Source: Nodularia sp. LEGE 06071
Lineage (GTDB): Bacteria > Cyanobacteriota > Cyanobacteriia > Cyanobacteriales > Nostocaceae
Direction of reading: 5' to 3'
DNA: 64,000 nucleotides
Assembly (NCBI RefSeq): GCF_015207755.1
Contig: NZ_JADEWH010000005.1
Span: forward strand, 62,001-126,000
The position numbers were made by a program, and so were the translations under genes. The notes under the pieces were generated by a model. It worked only from the letters and a program-made list of their open reading frames with translations. It searched no databases and was not told the origin of the DNA. Below are positions 57,227 to 64,000 of this stretch, in pieces. Positions within the stretch are counted from its first letter, which is position 1; every line of letters starts with the position of its first letter.

Positions 57227-57811
57227 GTGGTAAACGAACTCAAAAACGGGATCAAAACTTTTTATGCTCAGACAAGAAACGAATGGCGTAAATGGTTAGA
57301 GGAAAATCATCAATCAGAAAAATCTGTTTGGCTAATTATTTACAAAACAACAAGTAAAGTGCCGAGCGTTTATTATCCTGAAGCAGTGGATGAAGCATTA
57401 TGTTTTGGTTGGATAGATAGTAAAGCAAACAAACGAGATCAAGATAGTTATTATCAATTCTTCTCTAAACGGAATCCCAAAAGTAATTGGAGTAGAGTAA
57501 ACAAAATAAAAGTTGCAACGCTCATTAGTGAAAATTTAATGACTTCATCTGGACTAGAAATGATCAACATTGCTAAACAAAATGGCAATTGGGATGCACT
57601 AGATGAAGTAGAAAATCTCACTATTCCTGATGATCTACAGAAAGCATTTGACCAAAATAAAGTAGCATTTGAATATTGGCAAAAGTTTTCCCGTTCTTCA
57701 AAACGTGGGATATTAGAGTGGATTTTTAATGCAAAAAAAATTGAAACTCGACAAAAAAGAATTGATGAAACTGTGAGATTAGCAAGTGCAAATATTAAAG
57801 CAAATTCTTAA
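57227..57811 (+). CDS. YdeI/OmdA-type protein
   Basis: A 194-residue protein with the family signatures SVWLIIYKTTSK, YPEAVDEALCFGWID and FSKRNPKSNWSRVN. YdeI is linked in E. coli to resistance to polymyxin and to envelope stress, and the Bacillus relative binds in the periplasm or cytoplasm. A distinctive C-terminal YWQKFSRSSKRGILEWIF is conserved. GTG start at 57227. It is more AT-rich than its neighbours, which may mean transfer. Confidence 0.85.
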   Translation: MVNELKNGIKTFYAQTRNEWRKWLEENHQSEKSVWLIIYKTTSKVPSVYYPEAVDEALCFGWIDSKANKRDQDSYYQFFSKRNPKSNWSRVNKIKVATLISENLMTSSGLEMINIAKQNGNWDALDEVENLTIPDDLQKAFDQNKVAFEYWQKFSRSSKRGILEWIFNAKKIETRQKRIDETVRLASANIKANS

Positions 57812-57932
57812 AATTTATTTGTAAATTAAGATCACAAAAAAGAGAATCCTGCCTTGAGAATTCTCCTTGTACCTTTGTATTTTAATGGTAATTTGTTTCA
57901 CCACAGAGGCACAGATAACACAAATTCAAGAG

Positions 57933-59162
57933 TTAAAGTGCTGGGACTAATGCTTTTAATGCGAAAATCTTTTCCATGATATCTTCGACTACTTTATCTG
58001 GGGTAGAAGCACCTGAAGTCACTCCCACAACAATTTTGCCATTGGGTAGCCAGTTGTGAGCGATCGCTAATTCACCATTTAATTGGCGATGTTCAATGGC
58101 ATTTGCTGATTTAATCCGTTCCACACAATCAATGTGATAGGAAGGAATTTTTCTGTCCGCCGCAATTTGTTGTAATTGAGCCGTATTTGAGGAATTAAAT
58201 CCCCCAATTACTAGCATGAAGTCTAAATTATGTTGTACTAATTCCAACATGGCATCTTGCCGTTCTTGAGTAGCATCACAGATGGTATTAAAGCTTTGGA
58301 AATGCTGATTTAACTCCATAGTTCCATACTTCTGCATCATTGTCCGCTCAAACAACTTGCCCATTTGCTCTGTTTCATCTTTGAGCATGGTAGTTTGGTT
58401 AGCAATCCCAACTCGTTGTAAGTCCTGATCAGGGTCAAATCCTGCCGAACAAGCTTTGGCAAATTTTTGCAAAAATTCGGCGCGATGCCTACGGCGGGCA
58501 GAGCCATCGCCACCATGAAGAATATAGTCTGCAACATATTGGGCTTCTTGTAAATTCAGCACAATCAGATATTTGCCTGCAAAGGAACTAGTCGCAACTG
58601 TTTCTTCGTGCTTATATTTACCGTGAATAATGGAAGTGTAAGCAATTTTTTTGTGCTTTTCCACGGTATTCCAAACTTTAGATACCCAAGGACAAGTGGT
58701 ATCCACAATTTTGCAACCTTGATCATGGAGAATTTGCATTTCTTGAACGCTGGCTCCAAATGCGGGTAGGATGACCACATCACCAGTTTCTACCACGGAA
58801 AAATCCTTTTTCCCTGCTTGTAGAGGGATAAATCCGATGTTCATTTCTAGCATCCGGTTATTCACAGAGGGATTGTGAATAATCTCGTTAGTAATCCAGA
58901 TGCGTTCTGTAGGGAAATGCTGACGGGTTTCATAAGCCATTGCGACAGCGCGTTCTACACCCCAGCAAAAACCAAAGGCTTGGGCTAGTCTGATGGTGAC
59001 ATCATCTCGTTCCAATATGTAATTGCGATCGCGGATTTCTTGAATCAAGCTACTTTGATACTCAGATTGCAACTGGGTAGTGACTTCTGCTTTGTGACCA
59101 AATCCCTGACGATTGTAATTTTCTGAATGTTGCAATGTACGTTTAAAAGCTTTTGTATCCAT
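57933..59162 (-). CDS. ispH: 4-hydroxy-3-methylbut-2-enyl diphosphate reductase
   Basis: A 409-residue 4Fe-4S enzyme, the last step of the MEP pathway, reducing HMBPP to IPP and DMAPP. The three cluster Cys are in [21 protein letters not shown] and [22 protein letters not shown] and [11 protein letters not shown] (substrate) are present. The extra N-terminus (about 55 residues) is normal for cyanobacteria. An insertion of about eight residues (GSARRRHR, about residues 219-226) matches a dispersed DNA repeat and interrupts [12 protein letters not shown]-like sequence. It is essential, so the enzyme must tolerate this. Confidence 0.96.
   Translation of the reverse strand: MDTKAFKRTLQHSENYNRQGFGHKAEVTTQLQSEYQSSLIQEIRDRNYILERDDVTIRLAQAFGFCWGVERAVAMAYETRQHFPTERIWITNEIIHNPSVNNRMLEMNIGFIPLQAGKKDFSVVETGDVVILPAFGASVQEMQILHDQGCKIVDTTCPWVSKVWNTVEKHKKIAYTSIIHGKYKHEETVATSSFAGKYLIVLNLQEAQYVADYILHGGDGSARRRHRAEFLQKFAKACSAGFDPDQDLQRVGIANQTTMLKDETEQMGKLFERTMMQKYGTMELNQHFQSFNTICDATQERQDAMLELVQHNLDFMLVIGGFNSSNTAQLQQIAADRKIPSYHIDCVERIKSANAIEHRQLNGELAIAHNWLPNGKIVVGVTSGASTPDKVVEDIMEKIFALKALVPAL
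58482..58510. repeat. Palindromic repeat inside ispH
   Basis: GCGATG and CATCGC flank CCTACGGCGGGCAGAGC, a known type of dispersed cyanobacterial palindrome. It lies within the coding sequence of ispH in frame and encodes GSARRRHR on the minus strand. See findings. Confidence 0.75.
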
Positions 59163-59261
59163 TGTTCTGGCAATTTAAATTACTATTTCTTATTTTCTCG
59201 TGCTAGGAGGCGATTTTATCGGGAATGGAAAAATATCGAGAAATTAAGCGATATATTTTTC

Positions 59262-60095
59262 CTACTTCCTACTCTCTACTTCCATATTGCTATACATTTG
59301 TAACGCAGTCCGCCAAACTACATAACCTGTGGGACTCAAATGTAAACCATCAGTAGTAAATTCACTGCGGAGATTCCCCTGCTGGTTGGTAAATAAAGGA
59401 TACAAGTCCAGATATTTAACACCGAGTTTGGTAGCTGTGTTTTGTAGTTGTTGATTTAATTGGCGAATCCGACTGTTGGGAATGTTCCGTAGTTTCTCTT
59501 TTCCCTCCCAAGTTGCTGCTTCATTCCCATGAGGCAAAATCGACTGGACAACAATTTGCGCTTGGGGATGTGTCTTCCGGAGGTAAGTGATAATTCGTCG
59601 CTGATTATTTAAAATCACTTGATTGCTGACCCCCCGGATGAGGTCATTAATGCCAATCATCACAAAAATTACCTCTGGCTGGGTACTGTCAAATAACTCT
59701 AATCTTTTTAAAAGACCGTCGCTGGATTCGCCCGAAATTGCCTGATTAAGCCAGTTTCTATCTTCGGGTAACAACTCAGGGGGAAACCACAGAGTCAGAG
59801 AATCTCCTGTGAGGATGCTTAAACGCTGAGGAGGTTGATCAGACGCGACTTTGGCTTCTTGCTTGAGAATATCTACCCACTGTTGATAACTGAGTTGATG
59901 ACGAGTTCCTAAATCTGTTGTAACAGCTTGGGTTTGACGAATTTGATCCGGGGAGAGTGGATTGCCAAAAACAGTCTTCAATCGCTGCTGTTGCCAAATG
60001 AGCAAGATCACCGCCAACATTAGTATGCTGTTGGTTACCAGCAAGAAAAATCCCCAGATCGGAAAAGTTTTTGCAGAAGTGGACACGAATAGCAA
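59262..60095 (-). CDS. Membrane-anchored SGNH/GDSL hydrolase
   Basis: A 277-residue protein with an N-terminal anchor (about residues 15-35, LLVTNSILMLAVILLIW) and an SGNH fold: Ser in ILTGDSLTLWF (block I), GINDL with its Asn (block III), and the Asp and His in DGLHLSPTGY (block V). The catalytic triad is intact. It would hydrolyse an ester in the periplasm, perhaps on a polysaccharide or lipid. No neighbour suggests the substrate. Confidence 0.9.
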   Translation of the reverse strand: MLFVSTSAKTFPIWGFFLLVTNSILMLAVILLIWQQQRLKTVFGNPLSPDQIRQTQAVTTDLGTRHQLSYQQWVDILKQEAKVASDQPPQRLSILTGDSLTLWFPPELLPEDRNWLNQAISGESSDGLLKRLELFDSTQPEVIFVMIGINDLIRGVSNQVILNNQRRIITYLRKTHPQAQIVVQSILPHGNEAATWEGKEKLRNIPNSRIRQLNQQLQNTATKLGVKYLDLYPLFTNQQGNLRSEFTTDGLHLSPTGYVVWRTALQMYSNMEVESRK

Positions 60096-60201
60096 AATAT
60101 ACCAATAACTTGACTTAGGTTCTCAATCCCCAGCGCCAATATGTCACACTATGCTGACAAATTAGCGAGGCAGACTGAATGCGATTATAAAACTTAAAAT
60201 T

Positions 60202-60246
60202 AAAAAACCCGCCACGGAACCAATCTCAAAGGTCTCGTGGGCGGGT
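60202..60246 (-). terminator. Rho-independent terminator of amt
   Basis: On the minus strand ACCCGCC and CACG pair with CGTG and GGCGGGT with a small bulge, followed by TTTTTTAA. It lies about 25 bases after the amt stop, in the right direction. One of the strongest terminators in the window. Confidence 0.9.
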
Positions 60247-60268
60247 ATTGATCAGCAATCAAAAAGAT

Positions 60269-61849
60269 TTAAAATTTGTCTTGTGATATGCCGCTGGAAC
60301 CATATCCTTCGGGGAATCCTCCAGGGTTAGTTTCTGTGAGAAATCCGTGATATGCTTCCATACCGTGTTCGCTGATATCCAAACCTTCTAATTCCTCTTC
60401 ACGAGATACTCGGATACCACCGAAAGCAGCCTTGAGGAATAGCCAGAAGATGCTGCTGAGAACAACGGTCATCCCACCAACACACAGAACTCCAACGAGT
60501 TGAATGAATAACTGTCCCAAGCCACCACCAGCAAATAAACCCGCAATGGGGCCTGCACCTTCACCATACCAGGAATAAACACCAGGTCCGACAGACCAGA
60601 GTCCAACGGCTAGAGTTCCCCAGATACCGCAAATTAAGTGAACTGAGGTGGCTCCTACTGGGTCATCAATGCGGATTTTATCAAAGAGGGTCACGGAGAA
60701 CACTACTAGGACTCCGCCAATGAAACCAATGATTAAAGAAGCCGGAATACTCACGTAAGCACAAGAAGCTGTAATGGCTACCAAGCCAGCCAAAACGCCA
60801 TTGATAATCATTGATAAGTCTGGCTTACCTAAGTAAATCCAAGCTGTACCTGTAGCGCCAACTGCACCCGCCGCAGCAGCCATGTTAGTGGTGAGAGCTA
60901 TATGAGCGATCGCATTGGCATCAGCAGCCATTGTGGAACCGGGGTTAAAACCAAACCAGCCCAACCAAAGAATTAAACAGCCCAAGGTAGCAATACTCAT
61001 ATTGTGACCAGGTATAGCCACAACTTGCTGATCTTGATATTTACCGAGGCGTGGCCCCAGAAATGCGGCTCCCATTAAAGCAGCCCAACCACCAACTGAG
61101 TGAACGACGGTAGAACCAGCAAAATCCCAGAATCCAAACTGACTTAACCAACCACCACCCCAAATCCAATGTCCGGTGACTGGATAGGCAATACCGACAA
61201 GTAGGAGGCTGAAGATTAAGAAGTCAACAAATTTAATCCGTTCGGCAACCGCACCAGAAACAATTGTGGCCGCAGTTCCGGCAAATGCCAATTGAAATAA
61301 AAACTTGGCGGCTAACGGCACACCCGCCCAACTCAGAGAACTGAAGACACCTTGATAAGCATCGCCTGTTACAGGACTGTTATCTCCTCCTCCTGAAAGG
61401 AAAAAGCCAGACATTCCGAAGAAGTCATTGCCATTGCCAAACATAATCCCAAAGCCAATTGCCCAAAAGGCAATACTAGCTAGAGCAAAAACAATTAAGT
61501 TTTTTGAGAGAACGTTGACAGCGTTTTTCTGCCGACAGAAGCCAGTTTCTAACATCCCAAAACCAGCATTCATAAAGAATACTAAAAAAGCCGCGATCGC
61601 TACCCAAAGAGTATCCAGCGCCACTTTTAGTTCTGCTGTTGTTGGCCCGGCATCTGGTGTTTGGGCAACTGCGACATAACCCCAGCCCAAAACTATTAAA
61701 CAAGCTAAAGGTAAGCAGGCTTGCCAGCTAGGAGAGAGTTTCTTAATTGCTAGCTTAAATTTCTGAAAGTTTGCATTAAGTTGTGTATTTGTAGGGGATT
61801 TTTTCGCAAAAGGTTGCCGATTTTTTCTTTTCGACTTTTGTTTGTACAT
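60269..61849 (-). CDS. amt: Ammonium transporter
   Basis: A 526-residue Amt protein. The first 60 residues form an extension with a basic start and a hydrophobic segment ([22 protein letters not shown]) that looks like a signal peptide. The eleven-helix core has the twin pore His in [17 protein letters not shown] and VHLICGIWG, and the Phe gate nearby. It imports ammonium/ammonia, and in cyanobacteria is expressed under nitrogen limitation by NtcA. No perfect NtcA box (GTAN8TAC) was found upstream. No glnB follows. A strong terminator does. Confidence 0.95.
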   Translation of the reverse strand: MYKQKSKRKNRQPFAKKSPTNTQLNANFQKFKLAIKKLSPSWQACLPLACLIVLGWGYVAVAQTPDAGPTTAELKVALDTLWVAIAAFLVFFMNAGFGMLETGFCRQKNAVNVLSKNLIVFALASIAFWAIGFGIMFGNGNDFFGMSGFFLSGGGDNSPVTGDAYQGVFSSLSWAGVPLAAKFLFQLAFAGTAATIVSGAVAERIKFVDFLIFSLLLVGIAYPVTGHWIWGGGWLSQFGFWDFAGSTVVHSVGGWAALMGAAFLGPRLGKYQDQQVVAIPGHNMSIATLGCLILWLGWFGFNPGSTMAADANAIAHIALTTNMAAAAGAVGATGTAWIYLGKPDLSMIINGVLAGLVAITASCAYVSIPASLIIGFIGGVLVVFSVTLFDKIRIDDPVGATSVHLICGIWGTLAVGLWSVGPGVYSWYGEGAGPIAGLFAGGGLGQLFIQLVGVLCVGGMTVVLSSIFWLFLKAAFGGIRVSREEELEGLDISEHGMEAYHGFLTETNPGGFPEGYGSSGISQDKF

Positions 61850-62546
61850 GATTTTAAATTACAGCCTCCAACCTTGAACTTAACAACACAAATTCAGCCA
61901 AAAAACTAACGCCCGAAGTTAAAACTGGTGCTTTTTGATAGTCATCCAGACCACTAGCTGACAAAGCATAAAATTTACATAAGCCAAATAGGAGTTTAGG
62001 AAACTATGGGTACATTTGTAAATATATTTTGATGATTTTATGAAGAAAATATGATCTAGTTTCTGAAACAGTCAAGCCTCCTTCACTTTTACGGAAATTT
62101 TGCATCTAGAAATAGTCATGCTTGGTGAAGAAAAATCCCCAAAATTGTGATTTTTTGCGTGAATACTACATTAATTAGTAGCAAATGTTACTGAATTTTA
62201 ATTGTTTAGAGTGTCCAAAACCTGGCATGATCACAGTGATTTATCTGGCAACCCTTGGTAAAGTCACCCATAAAGTTGACTGATTCTCTATTTACTTTCA
62301 CTAAAATTCTGTATTCCCAGATACTTTTTTATTTTTTTTGACTGTGATCATAGCCTGTAAGTATTTGATGCCAGAAGCTGTATCCTTTACATTGTCAGCA
62401 TTCTCTGACTTCAAAAGCCAAAATTCCCGAAAATTATTAATTTTGGCTAACAAAAATGAATAAATTGTTACTATCAAGTCACTTTTCTCTGTTGACTTGC
62501 TGCTAGGAGAAGCCTTAAAAATCAACAAATAGCTATTTCTGTGATG
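61850..62546. other. Intergenic region before amt
   Basis: Nearly 700 bases, AT-rich. It holds the amt promoter and the trailer of purE. A 75-codon TTG-started frame at 62301-62528 has no family likeness and no ribosome site. A GTAC core lies near 62011 but lacks the right NtcA half-site spacing. No small RNA could be recognised. Confidence 0.35.
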
Positions 62547-63068
62547 CTACAACAATTCTTGTTGCAAATATTGCTCATAGCCCAGTTGTTCTAGTTTGGC
62601 TTGCTTTGCCATTACCGATTCAGAGAGACTTTGGCGGTATTGTTGGACTTTTTCCAGTAATTTTGGTTGCTGGGTAGCGAGAATTTGCACCGCCAACAGC
62701 CCAGCATTCTTCGCGTTACCTATTGCCACTGTTGCGACTGGGATACCGCCAGGCATCTGTACAATGGAATATAAAGAATCAACTCCTTGTAAGTTGCGTG
62801 TGGCTACAGGTACGCCAATTACAGGCAGTGGGGTTAAAGCTGCTACCATTCCGGGAAGATGGGCTGCGCCGCCCGCCCCGGCAATAATTACCTTCAGCCC
62901 TCTTTCATGGGCTTGTTGGGCATACTGCACCATGTGTTCTGGAGTCCGATGGGCAGAAACAATTGCTACTTCAACCTCAACGCCAAATTCTTCACAAATT
63001 GCGATCGCATCTTTCATGGTGGGCAAGTCTGAATCGCTGCCCATGATAATACCGATTAAAGGAGCCAT
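62547..63068 (-). CDS. purE: N5-carboxyaminoimidazole ribonucleotide mutase
   Basis: A 173-residue class I Pur[14 protein letters not shown] (substrate phosphate), SAHRTPEHM (catalytic His), [15 protein letters not shown] and [16 protein letters not shown] are all intact. It moves the carboxyl from N5-CAIR to give CAIR in purine synthesis. Here purE is not linked to purK. It is divergent from nagA by 48 bases that are a GGATTTT tandem repeat. Confidence 0.97.
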   Translation of the reverse strand: MAPLIGIIMGSDSDLPTMKDAIAICEEFGVEVEVAIVSAHRTPEHMVQYAQQAHERGLKVIIAGAGGAAHLPGMVAALTPLPVIGVPVATRNLQGVDSLYSIVQMPGGIPVATVAIGNAKNAGLLAVQILATQQPKLLEKVQQYRQSLSESVMAKQAKLEQLGYEQYLQQELL

Positions 63069-63069
63069 A

Positions 63070-63107
63070 TTAATTTTGGATTTTGGATTTTAGATTTTGG
63101 ATTTTGG
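63070..63107. repeat. GGATTTT tandem repeat
   Basis: Five TTTTGGA/TTTTAGA units fill most of the space between purE and nagA start codons. They therefore overlap any promoter there. Same class as 54360-54388. Confidence 0.8.
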
Positions 63108-63116
63108 CTAACTTTT

Positions 63117-64000
63117 ATGATCACCAAAGCAACACAAAACCCCATAGACATTATCAATGCGCGAGTCACTGGTTATCAAGATTTACAAAGAATCTCAGTT
63201 AACCATCAGGGGATAATTGAGCAAATCTCGCCCATGAGTCCGGTAGTTACAGGCTGTGAGTCCTCACTAGATGTTGGCGGTGATCGGATTTCTTTGGGCG
63301 GTGTTGATTTACAGATTAATGGGGCGTTAGGGTTGGCATTTCCCGATTTAAATCCTGAAAATGCGGAGATTATGCCTAAAATATCCCAATTTCTCTGGGA
63401 TGTAGGGGTAGATGGATTTTTACCAACCTTAGTCACAACTTCAATAGAAAATATACAGCGCGCGATCGCCATAATTGCTGATATTCTCCCCACGCAAAAA
63501 GTAGGTGCAAAGATTTTGGGGGTACATCTAGAAGGGCCATTTTTAAACTACCAAAAGCGGGGCGCACACCCAGACGAGTATTTATTACCTCTGACAATTG
63601 ATCAGGTAAAAAGAGTTTTGGGAAATTATGCCCATGTTGTGAAAGTGATCACCTTAGCGCCAGAATTAGACACCACTGGGGAAGTAATCCCATATTTGCG
63701 TTCTTTGGGGATAATTGTGAGTTTAGGGCATTCCCAGGGAACAGCAGCCCAAGCACAAGCTGCTTTTAAACAGGGGGCAACAATGGTAACCCATGCTTTC
63801 AACGCCATGCCGCCATTACATCATCGCGAACCGGGACTATTAGGTGCAGCAATTATCCATCCTGATGTTATGTGTGGTTTTATTGCCGACGGTGAACACG
63901 TTACACCAACTATGCTGCAAATTCTCCTCCGCGCCAGCAATGAAGCACAAGGGCTATTTTTGGTGAGTGATGCCCTCGCACCTCTGGGGCTACCCGATGG
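63117..64000 (+). CDS. nagA: N-acetylglucosamine-6-phosphate deacetylase, cut by window end
   Basis: The first 294 residues are present. GGVDLQINGALGLAF replaces the metal-binding HxH by a DxQ-type variant as in NagA, VHLEGPFLNYQKRGAH (substrate and metal Glu), SLGHSQGTA (His), VTHAFNAMPPLHHREPG (His), DGEHVTP and the catalytic Asp in LVSDALAPLGLP follow. It removes acetyl from GlcNAc-6-P to feed amino-sugar recycling. The ATG is placed after the repeat; the gene runs off the window end. Confidence 0.95.
   Translation, partial: MITKATQNPIDIINARVTGYQDLQRISVNHQGIIEQISPMSPVVTGCESSLDVGGDRISLGGVDLQINGALGLAFPDLNPENAEIMPKISQFLWDVGVDGFLPTLVTTSIENIQRAIAIIADILPTQKVGAKILGVHLEGPFLNYQKRGAHPDEYLLPLTIDQVKRVLGNYAHVVKVITLAPELDTTGEVIPYLRSLGIIVSLGHSQGTAAQAQAAFKQGATMVTHAFNAMPPLHHREPGLLGAAIIHPDVMCGFIADGEHVTPTMLQILLRASNEAQGLFLVSDALAPLGLPD

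Noticed and set aside
62301-62528. 75-codon minus frame between purE and amt
   Set aside because: Starts at a TTG with no ribosome site and has no recognisable fold or family.
61850-62546. NtcA-binding site for amt
   Set aside because: No GTAN8TAC with the proper spacing found on reading; GTAC cores present lack the second half.

Overview
This window is a chromosomal stretch from a filamentous, probably heterocyst-forming cyanobacterium of the Nostocales (Nostoc/Anabaena/Nodularia type). The evidence is two high-light-inducible Chl-binding proteins, a Psb34/ssl1498-type protein, a stand-alone PCP-reductase-domain protein, a CruA/CruP lycopene cyclase, a fused ThiO-ThiG, a ThiC of cyanobacterial type, frequent HIP1 palindromes (GCGATCGC), and the short intergenic tandem repeats (ATTAGTC, ACTCCCC, GGATTTT types) and GGTGGGTTA/TAACCCACC hairpins typical of this group. 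Most of the window is ordinary chromosome; it is neither a prophage nor a plasmid.

Layout. 0-8.7 kb: a tandem pair of HLIPs with a terminator, a 1040-residue membrane protein built of seven repeats, a beta-hydroxyacid dehydrogenase, a 31-residue single-helix protein, a MidA-like methyltransferase, a pentapeptide-repeat protein and a PIN toxin with its partner. 8.7-17.7 kb: a decayed BrkB/YihY gene, an AI-2E-type exporter, SppA, a DUF4327 protein, then a PP2C phosphatase and an FHA-kinase that look like one operon, and an RsuA-family pseudouridine synthase. 18-25 kb: the most accessory part, with an AT-rich glycosyltransferase, a deleted IS5-type transposase directly before a TPP riboswitch and thiC, an orphan PCP_red protein, a LOTUS/DUF3825 protein with a membrane-anchored neighbour of unknown function, a DUF433/DUF5615 toxin-antitoxin pair and an Rpn-type nuclease.

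25-41 kb: pyrE, a tRNA with CAT anticodon (probably Ile2), a CNNM/CBS membrane protein, queC, an oxidoreductase, a DedA protein, an actin-like ParM-family protein coupled to a small ribbon-helix-helix-like/coiled-coil protein, an SDR, a GH57 enzyme, two paralogous LEA-like amphipathic-repeat proteins, and a degenerate histidine kinase. 41-54 kb: a three-gene group (YraQ-type permease, TIGR03943 partner, Ig-like/propeller protein), a coiled-coil protein, lycopene cyclase, citramalate synthase, a 2Fe-2S ferredoxin and ThiO-ThiG. 54-64 kb: Psb34, a TPR protein, a YdeI-like protein, IspH, an SGNH hydrolase, an ammonium transporter with a clear terminator, purE and the start of nagA.

Functional threads: thiamine synthesis (riboswitch-thiC and thiO-thiG), photoprotection and pigments (HLIPs, Psb34, PCP_red, CruA/P, IspH supplying isoprenoids), nucleotide and tRNA modification (pyrE, purE, queC), Ser/Thr phospho-signalling with a likely pseudokinase, and several places where mobile short repeats have entered or shaped coding ends (ispH, cimA, queC, thiO-thiG). 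The best candidates for undescribed biology are the chromosomal actin-like/RHH gene pair, the LOTUS-DUF3825/membrane-protein pair, the PP2C-pseudokinase fusion, and the seven-repeat membrane protein.
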